Source of the DNA: Clostridiaceae bacterium
GTDB lineage: Bacteria; Bacillota; Clostridia; Peptostreptococcales; Peptostreptococcaceae
Reading direction: 5' to 3'
DNA: 64,000 nt
Assembly: GCA_902362365.1 (NCBI GenBank)
Contig: CABIVQ010000002.1
Span: forward strand, 62,001 to 126,000
Numbering within the stretch: the first letter of the stretch is position 1; every line of letters starts with the position of its first letter. Of this stretch, positions 7,942-18,080 are shown in pieces. The translations under genes and the position numbers were made by a program. The notes beneath the pieces were generated by a model that saw nothing but the letters and a program-made list of their open reading frames with translations, did no database searches and was not told the origin of the DNA.

Positions 7942-10758
7942 TTATCTTACTTTAGCATCTTTATATACATCTGCCATTTCTACAGTCAATCGTTCTATGT
8001 TAGACATACTTTCATAATTCTCTATGTAATTATGTTCTCCTTCTAATACATTAACATCTATAGTTATAGTAAACTTAGTTCCTACATTAAGTTCACTTTC
8101 AACACTAATAGTGCCACCAATTAAGTTAACCATTGACTTTACCATAGAAAGTCCAATACCACTTCCGTATACATTACCAATAAATCCTTTGTTTACATCA
8201 TTAAATCTATCAAATATATGATCTAATTTATCTTCTGGTATTCCTATTCCAGTATCTTCTATTATTATATTTATCTTGCCATTCTCATATATAAGATTTA
8301 CATATATACTACCACCCTCACTAGTAAACTTTATTGCATTTGATAAAATATTAAGTATAATTCTTTCTATTGAATTAACATCTACAGACATAATTAAATC
8401 TTCTACATTTGTATCAAATATAAGACTAATTCCATTATTATCAGCATAATTTGCAAATGACATAACTATGTCTTCTATAAGAACAATGATATTTTTATTT
8501 TCTAATCTTAATTGATAAAAACCAGATTCCATTTTAGTAAAATCAATCAAATCATTTATTATCTTTATTAATCTATAACTATTTTGTATAGTTAAATCTA
8601 CATGTTTTTTAATAATTCCATGCTCATCAGATATCTTATTTTTATTATATAAATTTCCTATTAGCTGAGCACTTGTAAATATAAGATTCAAAGGTGTCTT
8701 TAATTCATGAGACATATTTATAAAGAACTGCATTTTTATAAGGTCTCTCTTTTCTCTTTCTATAATCTGTTTCTTTAACGACTCTAGCTTTATAATATCC
8801 TTCATATCTTTTATTATGGTAAGTTTAAACGTTTTTCTATTAATCTTAAAAGGTATACTAGCTACCTGAGTATCTATAACCTCATCATTTTTATCTAAAT
8901 ATTTTATCCTGTAATAATCACTAGTTTCACCAGATTTAACTTTATTGAATGTATATTTAGCTTTATTAACATAATCAGGATGAATCTTCATAAAATCTGA
9001 CCTACAAACTCCAAGTTCTTCTTTTAATTCCGATTTTAAACCAAATATATCTTTAAATTTTTTATTTATATAAACATATTTATTAGTTTCTATATCTTCT
9101 AAATATATTCCTTCTGGAACTCTATCTAATAAAGCTTTATACATATCTTCACTTCTTTTGATTACTTCTCTATTATTCATATAATAAGTAATATCATTAT
9201 AGCTTATTATAGTATACTTTTTATCACCTTCATAATAAATTGTAGTTTTTGATTCTAGCCAGATTATATTTCCTTCTCTATCTATTCTTCTATATCTAAG
9301 TAAGCCATTGTTGTAAAGTTCATAATTATTTCGTGCATTTGCATTTATACTACTAGCTAGTTGATATAAATCTAAATCCTCTTCATATATTTTGAATTTA
9401 GAAAAAATTTCTTCATATGACTCACTGAATAGAACTATATCATTACTTTCATCCAAAATAATTATCGGGCTCTTTATATTAGTTATTAGATCTTCATATT
9501 CTTGTTTTAATTCTATTAAGTTATTTAACATCTTTTTTTCATTAGATATATCTAATAAAATACACACTATTTCATCCGAAGTTTCATATTTAGAAAACAT
9601 ACATTTATAACACTCTTTTGTAGTTGTTATTACTTCGCACTCTATTGAGTCTGCTCCAACACCTAACACGTCTAAATAGCCTATAAATTCATCATAATTA
9701 ATTATCGTATTTTCAAGAGCTAATTGAATATCATCATATTTTTCGTATAAACAAATCTTCTTTAATGTATCATTGAAATATTTTATATTTTTATTTTTAT
9801 CAAATACTATCCATCCATTCGGTGTAAATGGCAATAATCTATATAGGAAATCTTCCTTATACTCCATTTCTTTTGTCATTTTACCTTGTACTTTAATATC
9901 CCTTTGTAGCACATTGCTTACTTGTTGCTGCTTTAATAAATGTTCTTCCATAACGTTATTAATTTTTATTTTTTTTATATAAGGATTCATTAAATTAGAT
10001 TCAACTATTATTTTATATATATAATAAGTTTCTAAAATACTTATAGCTTCAAGAAATGCATGAACAAAGTTTGCATATATTTCTTCTTTAACTATATAGA
10101 ATAATCCTATAAAATATAACATTTTTAATAATATAACCCTATTTATTAACTTGAGCTCTTTCTTTTCTAAGTAAGATTCTTTCTTCTTAATGTAAGCTAA
10201 ACTTCTCTTTATAGTCATCATCAATAAAATCATATTTACCGATAATATAAGTTCAAATCCATTAAATTTCATTTGATTAAAGTTTACTATATTTATATTA
10301 TGCTTTATACTAAAGTACATTACTAGAATGAAAATACAATATACAAAATAAACTAATATTGGATGTTCTTTAGATTTAGATTTAGATTTACGTTTTATTG
10401 TTTTTTTATAAAAACTATCAATAATAAAAAAAATAGTTGCTGATTCTAAAATATTTTTTATTAATATCAACTCTGATAAATATCTGATATTTGAAAATAA
10501 CAGTATACTACAAATATACATTACATTAGATAAAATATATACAATACCTATTAAATTCACATAATCGAATCTAAAACGACCTATACCTAATGTAAATGTT
10601 ATTATCAATATACTCAATGTTAATCTTAATATAATTGCTGATACCGAGTATAACTGTCTATTTGTATAACTTAGATAAATAAGTAGAATAAAAATTACTA
10701 TATTAAAGATATTTAACAGAATAGACGATTTTTTTCCTACCTTGTTCGATCTATTCAT
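7942..10758 (-). CDS. membrane PAS sensor histidine kinase, orphan (kinase A)
   Basis: This 938-residue kinase begins with about seven or eight membrane segments (residues 10-265, MASE3-like arrangement). About three PAS-like domains follow (roughly 310-400, 430-530, 545-665). The dimerisation/phosphoacceptor helix NMSHELKTPLN has His684, and the ATPase domain has NILSNAIKF, DTGIGIP and GSGIGLSMVK. A 30-residue tail after the ATPase ends in IERLTVEMADVYKD. No response regulator is nearby. It lies 20 bases downstream of a paralogue of the same architecture, so the two are co-transcribed and end at the terminator at 7889. From recollection, C. difficile has an orphan sporulation kinase (CD2492) beside its sel genes, so a Spo0A-directed role is a reasonable inference. 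Confidence 0.88.
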   Translation of the reverse strand: MNRSNKVGKKSSILLNIFNIVIFILLIYLSYTNRQLYSVSAIILRLTLSILIITFTLGIGRFRFDYVNLIGIVYILSNVMYICSILLFSNIRYLSELILIKNILESATIFFIIDSFYKKTIKRKSKSKSKEHPILVYFVYCIFILVMYFSIKHNINIVNFNQMKFNGFELILSVNMILLMMTIKRSLAYIKKKESYLEKKELKLINRVILLKMLYFIGLFYIVKEEIYANFVHAFLEAISILETYYIYKIIVESNLMNPYIKKIKINNVMEEHLLKQQQVSNVLQRDIKVQGKMTKEMEYKEDFLYRLLPFTPNGWIVFDKNKNIKYFNDTLKKICLYEKYDDIQLALENTIINYDEFIGYLDVLGVGADSIECEVITTTKECYKCMFSKYETSDEIVCILLDISNEKKMLNNLIELKQEYEDLITNIKSPIIILDESNDIVLFSESYEEIFSKFKIYEEDLDLYQLASSINANARNNYELYNNGLLRYRRIDREGNIIWLESKTTIYYEGDKKYTIISYNDITYYMNNREVIKRSEDMYKALLDRVPEGIYLEDIETNKYVYINKKFKDIFGLKSELKEELGVCRSDFMKIHPDYVNKAKYTFNKVKSGETSDYYRIKYLDKNDEVIDTQVASIPFKINRKTFKLTIIKDMKDIIKLESLKKQIIEREKRDLIKMQFFINMSHELKTPLNLIFTSAQLIGNLYNKNKISDEHGIIKKHVDLTIQNSYRLIKIINDLIDFTKMESGFYQLRLENKNIIVLIEDIVMSFANYADNNGISLIFDTNVEDLIMSVDVNSIERIILNILSNAIKFTSEGGSIYVNLIYENGKINIIIEDTGIGIPEDKLDHIFDRFNDVNKGFIGNVYGSGIGLSMVKSMVNLIGGTISVESELNVGTKFTITIDVNVLEGEHNYIENYESMSNIERLTVEMADVYKDAKVR

Positions 10759-10778
10759 ACCTACTCTCCCAATCTGCC

Positions 10779-13490
10779 CTAATAATATATATCTGAAAAC
10801 TCTATATTTATTTTTTCTTCAATATCGTATATTGATTTATTTTTTTGAGTTTCTATATTCTTAAATTCTGATTTATTTAAAGTTATTATAAATTCAGTTT
10901 CCTTATTTTCTTCACTTCTTACATTTATCTTCCCATTGTGAAGTTCTACTAATTTTTTAACTAAAGATAAGCCGATACCACTTCCTTCTGTATTTCTCGA
11001 AAGAGTTTTATCAACTTGAGAAAATTCATCAAATATTATATCTAGTTTATCTTGTGGTATTCCTACACCTGTATTTTTGACACTTATTACAACACTCTTA
11101 TCGTTGTCATATATATTCACACATATCTTACCATTATTAGGAGTAAATTTGATACAGTTTGATAGTAGATTAAGCATAATTCTTTCGATTTCAGCTTTAT
11201 CTATAAACATATTTATTTCCTCTGATTCTGTATCAAATATTAAACTTATATTCTTCTTTATCGCATATTTTTCTATCTTCATAAATAAGTCTTCAATCAA
11301 CACTACAATATTTCTTTTAGACAAGTTTAACTTATAATATCCAGATTCTAATTTAGTTAAATCTATAATATTATTTATTAATCTTTGAAGCCTATAAGAA
11401 TTATTCTTAACTAAAGCTATATGATTATTTACATTTTCATTATAATCATTAATTTTTTTATTCTTATTAAATGATTCCAATAATTGATTAGAGCTGAATA
11501 TTACATTTAAAGGAGTTTTTAACTCGTGGGACATATTTGTAAAAAATTCAGTTTTTATCTTATCTATTTCTAATTTTTCAGATAGTTCTTTTTCGACTAA
11601 TTCAGTTGTTTTTTTATCAGTTAAATCTTTAATTATCAACATAACATACTTACTATCGCTACCCATTGAAAATGGTAGTGCATTTACTTCCACATCTATA
11701 CATTCTTTATTCTTTGATATAACTTGTTTATTTAATAAAATTATATACTGGTTATTATTAATAACTTTCTTTAATTTTTTTAAGAAAGATACTTCTTCAT
11801 CTGTACTTAATTTAATTATATCTCTTATACTGCAATTATTAAATCCTTCGCCTTCGTCTACATTTATAATATTTAGTAAAGACTTATTTAAATATTTTAT
11901 ATTTAAATTTCTATCTAATAAACAAATACCATCAGGAAGTATATCAATAAGCTTTGAATAAGATTCTTCTGACTCCCTCAGTCTTTTTTGAGCTAACTTT
12001 CTTTCAGTTATATCTCTTATTACAATGCTTTTCTTATTTTTATTATATGTTGAGTAAATCATATCTACATACATTTCCCTGCCATTAATAATATAAACTT
12101 CTTCTTTTTTTTCTTTATTTTCTTCAATAAATAAGTCAATTTGTGATAAGTCACCGTCAAACATATTTATGCATGCATTATTTGCGTACAGTATATTACC
12201 ATCTTCTAATAGAATAATCCCATCCGTAATACTTTCTAGAAAATTTTCATAACATAAATTCGTAGATACAATTTCCTGCTCAAACGTTATTTCTTTTGTT
12301 TTATCTACAAAAATACATAAACAACACTCACTTTGTCCATTTATCTTAAAAGGAGTAAGAATAACTTGATAATACTTAGAGTCCTCACTTTCCATAGTGA
12401 GTCTTATTTCTTGATTATTTTTAATCACAGAATCTACGCTTATTAAAATATCATTATACTTTTTAAATTTAAACTCTAACATTTGAGATATATTACAATT
12501 TTCATATATACTAAATTGCGTTATAAAAGATTTATTTTTGTATATTATATCTTTATTATCAGAGAAAATAATAGTTGGATTCATTGCGCTATTTATGGTA
12601 GTTTTTAATTTATCATTTTTCATTCTAAGAGAATCTTTAAGCATTTGAGTTATCCTAACTTCTTGCATTAATCCTTCATTATTATAGTTTATAATATTAT
12701 CTTTTTCTTGTAATTGTTTGCCAATATTATTTAATTCTTTATAATGCTTTTTTATATTTGTATACACGATATATCTATATAAATAATAAATAGATACGTT
12801 TGCAATAAACCCACTAAAAAAATAAGCGTTGCTGATATCGTCTAATATAAGTAACATTAACATAATAACTCTTGCAAAAATAAATAAAAAAATAATTCTA
12901 GCCATGAAATATCTCTCAATACTATGTTTATCCATTTTTTTTATCTTTATAAATACCATGCTACATACTATCAAAGTCATAATTGTTATACTATTTTCTA
13001 AAGTGATGCCTAAACTTATATTCTCTATGCTTAACTCAAATATACATGTTATTACAATAGAGCATAATAAAGATATCACTGATATCTTTCCAAATGTAAA
13101 TAATATAAAATCCTTTTTTATAGTATCCATCCTTGTACATAGACTAGAATAAATCCCTAAAAGTTGAAGTATCTCTATAGACATGTAAAAAGACATACTC
13201 ACAGAATCAAAAATAAAATAATCAGTTCCTAATTTAGTTAAAATAAATCCAGTTTCTAAACTCCCCGTTACAATAAAAATAAGCCCTAAAAAAATTGTAG
13301 CTCTATTCGGATTAACTTTTATAGTTTCTATTATAATAATTCCTATTGCTGTTAATAAAGCTGCATACAAACTATGTATGAACATCATATACTGCACCTT
13401 ATCCTTTACAACTATAAATAAAGATATAAATGTTATAAAGATAATAAGGCTAACCTTTTCACCCTTTTCATTATTTGTATTTATATACAT
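10779..13490 (-). CDS. membrane PAS sensor histidine kinase, orphan (kinase B)
   Basis: A 903-residue paralogue of the downstream kinase with the same order: multi-pass N-terminal sensor (residues 12-255), PAS-like domains, then HisKA. The PAS region includes IVIRDITERK and IIKDLTDKK ends. HisKA has NMSHELKTPLN with phosphoacceptor His655. The ATPase domain has NLLSNCIKF, NTGVGIP and GSGIGLSLVK. The tail after the ATPase ends in EEKINIEFSDIYY, matching the tail of kinase A. It is the first gene of the two-gene unit. GGGGGA lies before the start and a TATAGTATAAT stretch upstream could hold a -10. What either kinase senses is not visible; the divergent membrane sensors suggest different inputs to one target. 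Confidence 0.88.
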   Translation of the reverse strand: MYINTNNEKGEKVSLIIFITFISLFIVVKDKVQYMMFIHSLYAALLTAIGIIIIETIKVNPNRATIFLGLIFIVTGSLETGFILTKLGTDYFIFDSVSMSFYMSIEILQLLGIYSSLCTRMDTIKKDFILFTFGKISVISLLCSIVITCIFELSIENISLGITLENSITIMTLIVCSMVFIKIKKMDKHSIERYFMARIIFLFIFARVIMLMLLILDDISNAYFFSGFIANVSIYYLYRYIVYTNIKKHYKELNNIGKQLQEKDNIINYNNEGLMQEVRITQMLKDSLRMKNDKLKTTINSAMNPTIIFSDNKDIIYKNKSFITQFSIYENCNISQMLEFKFKKYNDILISVDSVIKNNQEIRLTMESEDSKYYQVILTPFKINGQSECCLCIFVDKTKEITFEQEIVSTNLCYENFLESITDGIILLEDGNILYANNACINMFDGDLSQIDLFIEENKEKKEEVYIINGREMYVDMIYSTYNKNKKSIVIRDITERKLAQKRLRESEESYSKLIDILPDGICLLDRNLNIKYLNKSLLNIINVDEGEGFNNCSIRDIIKLSTDEEVSFLKKLKKVINNNQYIILLNKQVISKNKECIDVEVNALPFSMGSDSKYVMLIIKDLTDKKTTELVEKELSEKLEIDKIKTEFFTNMSHELKTPLNVIFSSNQLLESFNKNKKINDYNENVNNHIALVKNNSYRLQRLINNIIDLTKLESGYYKLNLSKRNIVVLIEDLFMKIEKYAIKKNISLIFDTESEEINMFIDKAEIERIMLNLLSNCIKFTPNNGKICVNIYDNDKSVVISVKNTGVGIPQDKLDIIFDEFSQVDKTLSRNTEGSGIGLSLVKKLVELHNGKINVRSEENKETEFIITLNKSEFKNIETQKNKSIYDIEEKINIEFSDIYY

Positions 13491-13569
13491 ACCTTTTTAT
13501 AAATCCCCCTAAATTTAATACTATCTCTATTATACTATACATTTCGCTTAAGTTTTATTTTTTATACTA

Positions 13570-13616
13570 AAAAATGTCAAATATATACATATTACCATGT
13601 ATAATTTGACATTTTT
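13570..13616 (-). terminator. terminator of the selDAB operon
   Basis: A long stem, AAAAATGTCAAAT-ATACAT against ATGTAT-ATTTGACATTTTT, with a 6-base loop lies directly after the selB stop, between selB and the kinase pair. It indicates that the two operons are separate. Confidence 0.78.
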
Positions 13617-13631
13617 ATGGATTTTATTCAG

Positions 13632-15512
13632 TTAAAACATTATTCTTTTATCTTCTATTCTTTTAGTTATTCTATTTCTATCAAAATGTTCTAAAATAAT
13701 CAAACAATTTTTCCTACTCGAATTTATTAAATTTCTATACTCAGCTAATGTTATACCTTTATTCTCTTTTATATACTTAAGTAAAGTATGTTTTGCTATT
13801 TCATAATTTTCCTTATCCATAATATGACTATCACTTAATAATTCTATCTCATAACCAATCATAGATTCTAGTACTTCTTTATAATTGTAATTAATACAAA
13901 CTTCCTCCACAGTTAATATTGAAGCTAATCCTGCTTTTCTAAGCTGTTTTTGGATATCTAGTTTTATAGCTTTTTGTTTGTCATTTAAAACAACATTAAA
14001 ATCATATGATGATACTAATTTATTAACTATCTTTATCTTTTTTTCGCTTTCCATCTTTAGAATAACTACATCTAGGTCTCTAGTTTTTAACTTAGTACCT
14101 ATTTTACTTCTCAGCTCTTCTTTTGACATTCCTTTTTTCAATCTATTTTTCTTATGATAATGATTCAATAAGTCCAATATATCATCTTTTAAACTTTCAT
14201 ATGCCTTAACATGAATATAATAATTGTTAAGTTTAATCACTCTATTATTTTCTATTAATATTCTAATATTTTCTTCTATTACATTTTCATTCAATCCAGT
14301 ATAAGACATTAATGTTTGTATAGTCGAGTATTCTTCTTTATTTTGTTTTAAATACTCTTCTATAATATCCTTTGGTTCTCCTAATTCTTTTAACTTTAGA
14401 CTATCAATAACTTTAGAGTCAAATTTTTTATGTTTTTTTACAGAAGTATCAATTATTACTCCTCCACCAATAGTTTCCATAGGTGAATAAGTCCTAATTA
14501 CAAACTTATCTCCCTTTTTGACCACTATTCCTTCTTCTAATCTTAATTGTACATAAGCACTTTCATTCTTTTTTATATAATCTTTGTCTAAAGGAACTGC
14601 CCTACATAAAGTTTCTTTAGTTCCATGGTATAATTTCAGCCTATCCCAATGTTTCAATTCTCTACTTGTATGCTTGACTAACGATATTTTTACATCTAAC
14701 ATTTTAGATTCTTCTAAAGAATTTATATCAGCTAAGACATCTCCTCTCTCTATTTCTTCAACCTTTACATTAGAAATATTTATAGCTGTTCTTTGACCTG
14801 CATAAGCCACTTCTACATTTTCACCATGTACTTGTATTCCTCTAATTTTAGCTTTTATGCCTTTAGGATATATTAATAACTCATCATTAATTTTAATTTT
14901 ACCTTCTAATAATGTTCCCGTGATAATTGTACCAAATCCTTTTACTGAAAATACTCTATCTATATTAAGTCTCGATGGAGAATCTTCATTTTTACTTTCA
15001 ATAGCATTACTAATATCATCTATTTTATTTATAAGTTTATCTATGCCATAACCAGAAATAGAATCAACTTCTATTATATCTACATTATCAAGAAAAGTTC
15101 CTTCAAGTCTTTCTCTTATATCCTCTTTTACTAATTCCTTAAAGTCTTCATCTACCTTTTGACACTTTGTAAGAACTATTATTCCATTTTTTATATCTAA
15201 AAAATTTAATATATCTAAATGCTCAATAGTTTGAGGCATAACACCTTCATCACATGCTACTACTAATAATACGATATCTATACCAGATGAACCCGCTAAC
15301 ATGTTTTTTATAAATTTTTCATGACCTGGAACATCTACGATTCCTGCTCTTTTATTACTTGGTAGATCGAAATATGTAAATCCCAAGTTTATAGAAATAC
15401 CCCTTTGCTTTTCTTCCTTTAAAGTATCAGTATCCCTACCTGTAAGTGCTTTTATAAGACTAGTTTTACCATGATCTATATGTCCAGCTGTTCCTATTAT
15501 TATATTTTTCAT
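13632..15512 (-). CDS. selB: selenocysteine-specific translation elongation factor
   Basis: SelB (626 residues) delivers Sec-tRNA(Sec) to the ribosome at UGA codons marked by a SECIS hairpin. The N-terminal GTPase has GTAGHIDHGKTSLIKAL (P-loop), DVPGHEKFIKNML (G3) and TKCQK (G4). EF-Tu-like beta-barrels follow (GTIITGTLLEGKI), and then winged-helix repeats over roughly the last 250 residues, which bind SECIS RNA. The length is normal. It begins 3 bases after the selA stop and is the last gene of selD-selA-selB, closed by a terminator. Confidence 0.97.
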   Translation of the reverse strand: MKNIIIGTAGHIDHGKTSLIKALTGRDTDTLKEEKQRGISINLGFTYFDLPSNKRAGIVDVPGHEKFIKNMLAGSSGIDIVLLVVACDEGVMPQTIEHLDILNFLDIKNGIIVLTKCQKVDEDFKELVKEDIRERLEGTFLDNVDIIEVDSISGYGIDKLINKIDDISNAIESKNEDSPSRLNIDRVFSVKGFGTIITGTLLEGKIKINDELLIYPKGIKAKIRGIQVHGENVEVAYAGQRTAINISNVKVEEIERGDVLADINSLEESKMLDVKISLVKHTSRELKHWDRLKLYHGTKETLCRAVPLDKDYIKKNESAYVQLRLEEGIVVKKGDKFVIRTYSPMETIGGGVIIDTSVKKHKKFDSKVIDSLKLKELGEPKDIIEEYLKQNKEEYSTIQTLMSYTGLNENVIEENIRILIENNRVIKLNNYYIHVKAYESLKDDILDLLNHYHKKNRLKKGMSKEELRSKIGTKLKTRDLDVVILKMESEKKIKIVNKLVSSYDFNVVLNDKQKAIKLDIQKQLRKAGLASILTVEEVCINYNYKEVLESMIGYEIELLSDSHIMDKENYEIAKHTLLKYIKENKGITLAEYRNLINSSRKNCLIILEHFDRNRITKRIEDKRIMF

Positions 15513-15514
15513 GT

Positions 15515-16918
15515 TTAGCCCCCTATTAAAATGTTTAATTCTCTTGCTATTATTTCAAACTCATCTTCAAATATAGTTCTAACGTCTAGTATATATTTAT
15601 TTTCATAAATTCTTCCTATTATATTAGAATTACTTAATCTTAACTTTCTTTCTAAAGATGATACACTCATTTTATTCGGGATTATCGAAATCACAAAAGT
15701 TTTTAATTTTTCAATAGGCATAGATCCTCCTCCAACTTGTGAAAAATTATCCTCTATACTTATTTGGGCATCTAAATTCAGGCCATTTAACAAATTAAAT
15801 AACTTATTTACCTTCTTGTGTAGCTCTTCAATTGTGTAAGTCAGCATTCTCAATGTAGGTATATCTCTTATAGCCTTATGCTCATCTAAATATATTCTTA
15901 GAGTTGCTTCAAGTGCACATATTGTAATTTTGTCAACTCTTAATGCTCTCGTAAGTTGATTTTTTTTCATTTTCTGTATGTACTCTTTTTTTCCTACTAT
16001 AATACCTGCTTGTGGACCACCTAACATTTTATCCCCGCTAAATGTAACTATATCAGCACCCTTATTTATAGAATCTAATACTGTAGGCTCATAAGATAAT
16101 CCATATTTTGATAAATCTATAAATACTCCACTACCTAAATCTTCTATAAGAGGTATATTATATTTTTTGCTTAGCAATGATAAATTATCTATTTCTACAT
16201 TTTCTGTAAATCCTAAAATCTTATAATTACTAGTATGTACTTTCATTAATACCTTAGTATTTTCTGATATAACTTCTTCATAGTCACTTATATGAGTTTT
16301 ATTAGTTGCTCCAACCTCTACTAATTTCGCTCCACTTAAAGACATAATACTCGGTATCCTGAAGGATCCTCCAACCTCTACCAATTCACCCCTTGATACT
16401 ATAGCTTCGCCATCCTTTGCTAAAGTATTTAAAGCAAGAAGGACTGCAGCTGCATTATTATTTACAACTAAAACATCTTCTGCTCCTGTTAATCTTTTTA
16501 TCATATCTACTAAGTGCACATATCTAGAACCTCTTTCACCTGTATCAATATTGTATTCAAGGTTTGAATATCTAGATGCAATTCCCCATACTTCATCCTT
16601 TATACTTTCACTTAATAAAGATCTTCCTAAATTAGTATGTAAAATAACACCGGTTCCATTTATAACTTTTTTTAGAGATAAAGAATAATTTATTTTTATT
16701 TTAATTATGGAATCTCTAATAATATCTTCAAATCTTATCTTTATTTCTTTGTCATTATTATCTAAGTTTATAATTAGTTTTCTTTTTTCATCTATAGCCT
16801 GTCTTACAGACTCTAATACTAAGGTTCTCGGATATTCCTCTAATACGTTCTTTATTTTCTCATTTCCTAATACTTCATCTACTGAGGGCAACATAGCAAA
16901 TAATTTTTTCTTATCCAA
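15515..16918 (-). CDS. selA: L-seryl-tRNA(Sec) selenium transferase
   Basis: SelA is a PLP enzyme that converts Ser-tRNA(Sec) to Sec-tRNA(Sec) using selenophosphate. The N-terminal tRNA-binding part ([12 protein letters not shown]) is followed by the aminotransferase-like core, with [26 protein letters not shown] and the PLP lysine in [12 protein letters not shown] (Lys297). I place the start at the TTG at 16918 ([12 protein letters not shown]) because it matches the family N-terminus and has GAGTGA 6 bases upstream. A GTG at 16927 would add three residues (MII). It lies 34 bases after selD and 2 bases before selB. Confidence 0.96.
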   Translation of the reverse strand: MDKKKLFAMLPSVDEVLGNEKIKNVLEEYPRTLVLESVRQAIDEKRKLIINLDNNDKEIKIRFEDIIRDSIIKIKINYSLSLKKVINGTGVILHTNLGRSLLSESIKDEVWGIASRYSNLEYNIDTGERGSRYVHLVDMIKRLTGAEDVLVVNNNAAAVLLALNTLAKDGEAIVSRGELVEVGGSFRIPSIMSLSGAKLVEVGATNKTHISDYEEVISENTKVLMKVHTSNYKILGFTENVEIDNLSLLSKKYNIPLIEDLGSGVFIDLSKYGLSYEPTVLDSINKGADIVTFSGDKMLGGPQAGIIVGKKEYIQKMKKNQLTRALRVDKITICALEATLRIYLDEHKAIRDIPTLRMLTYTIEELHKKVNKLFNLLNGLNLDAQISIEDNFSQVGGGSMPIEKLKTFVISIIPNKMSVSSLERKLRLSNSNIIGRIYENKYILDVRTIFEDEFEIIARELNILIGG

Positions 16919-16952
16919 AATAATCACTCTTTCTCATATTCAGTTAGATACC

Positions 16953-17996
16953 TTATCTTACAGTAATATATTTTTCATCCTTTGACTTTACATATCCTAT
17001 TATTTTCGCTTCTATAGAACCATTTAATTTCATATCTTTTACTAGTTCCTCTGCATATTCTGCTTTTACAGATACTAATAGTCCTCCTGATGTTTGAGGA
17101 TCATATAGAATGTCTCTTACAGCAATATCTACATCTTGCATATCAACATCTTTTTCAATATATTGTTTGTTTCTATACATTCCTGCAGGTATAATTCCCA
17201 TTTTAGCCATATCTACAGCTTCATCTAATATAGGAACATCTTCTGAATTTATATGTATACTAACTTCTGATGCTTTTGCCATCTCTAATGCATGACCTAA
17301 TAGTCCAAACCCCGTTATATCTGTTACTGAGTTTACCTGTATTTTGTCAAAACTCATTGCAGCATATTTATTTAAATGAGTCATAACTTCAATCACTTTA
17401 TTTTCTGTTTCTTTTCTTATTAAATCAGCTTTCATAGCTGTATTTAATATACCTACACCTAAAGGCTTTGTAAGTATTAATACATCTCCTACCTTAGAAG
17501 TTGCATTTGATAGTATTTTATTAGGATGCGCTATACCAGAAACAGAAAGTCCATACTTAGGTTCCTTATCATCCACAGTATGCCCTCCTACTAAAAGTGC
17601 ACCACTTTCTCTTACTTTATCAAATCCACCTTTCATGATCTCAGCTAAAACATCCATATCATGACACGCAGGGAAACAAACAATGTTCATTGCAACTATA
17701 GGAGTTCCACCCATAGCGTATACATCCGATAGTGAATTCGCCGCTGCAATTTGTCCAAATATATATGGATCATCTATCATTGGTGTAAAAAAGTCTAATG
17801 TTTGTATTAATGCCATTTCATCATTTAATTTATATACTGCAGCATCATCAGCTGTATCTAGTCCTACTAATAAATTTCCCTTACTATTATCATTTTTAGG
17901 AAGTTGACTTAAAACCGAAGCCAGAACCTCTGGCCCTATTTTAGCTGCTCATCCTCCTGAAGTTGTCATTTCTGTAAGTCTCTTATATTTTTCCAT
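16953..17996 (-). CDS. selD: selenide, water dikinase, selenocysteine-containing (UGA readthrough)
   Basis: SelD makes selenophosphate from selenide and ATP. The full gene starts at an ATG (17994-17996) preceded by AAAGGAGG and runs 347 residues only if the in-frame TGA at 17949-17951 is read as Sec16. The N-terminus is then [20 protein letters not shown], the known SelD active-site context GG(C/U)xxK with Lys19. A naive call would start at Met at 17816 and lose 60 residues, including the catalytic site. Frame and homology are continuous on both sides of the UGA. Downstream motifs include [28 protein letters not shown] and DPQTSGG. selA follows 34 bases later. Confidence 0.96.
17920..17951 (-). 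promoter_or_regulatory. bacterial SECIS element in selD
   Basis: Fourteen bases after the UGA the minus strand reads GCCAGA-GGT-TCTGGC, a perfect 6-bp stem with a GGU apical loop (17920-17934). A short hairpin within about 15-35 bases after the UGA with G-G-U in the loop is what SelB recognises in bacterial SECIS elements. The hairpin is inside the coding sequence, as expected for bacteria. Confidence 0.8.
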
Positions 17997-18052
17997 AAAA
18001 AGACCTCCTTTCCTTCTCGTCCATAAATATAATAACATATTTTTTGTATATT

Positions 18053-18080
18053 ATTATATACATCTATATTATAGTATCAA
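18053..18080 (-). promoter_or_regulatory. candidate promoter of selDAB
   Basis: On the minus strand TTGATA (18075-18080) and TATAAT (18053-18058) are 16 bases apart. The -35 overlaps the comEA stop. An AT-rich inverted repeat lies between it and the selD Shine-Dalgarno. No strong terminator separates comEA from selD, so readthrough is also possible. Confidence 0.45.

Noticed and set aside
17816..17996. selD as a pseudogene or frameshifted gene because of the early TGA
   Set aside because: The TGA sits at the known Cys/Sec site, the frame is intact on both sides, a SECIS-like hairpin follows, and all Sec machinery genes are present.
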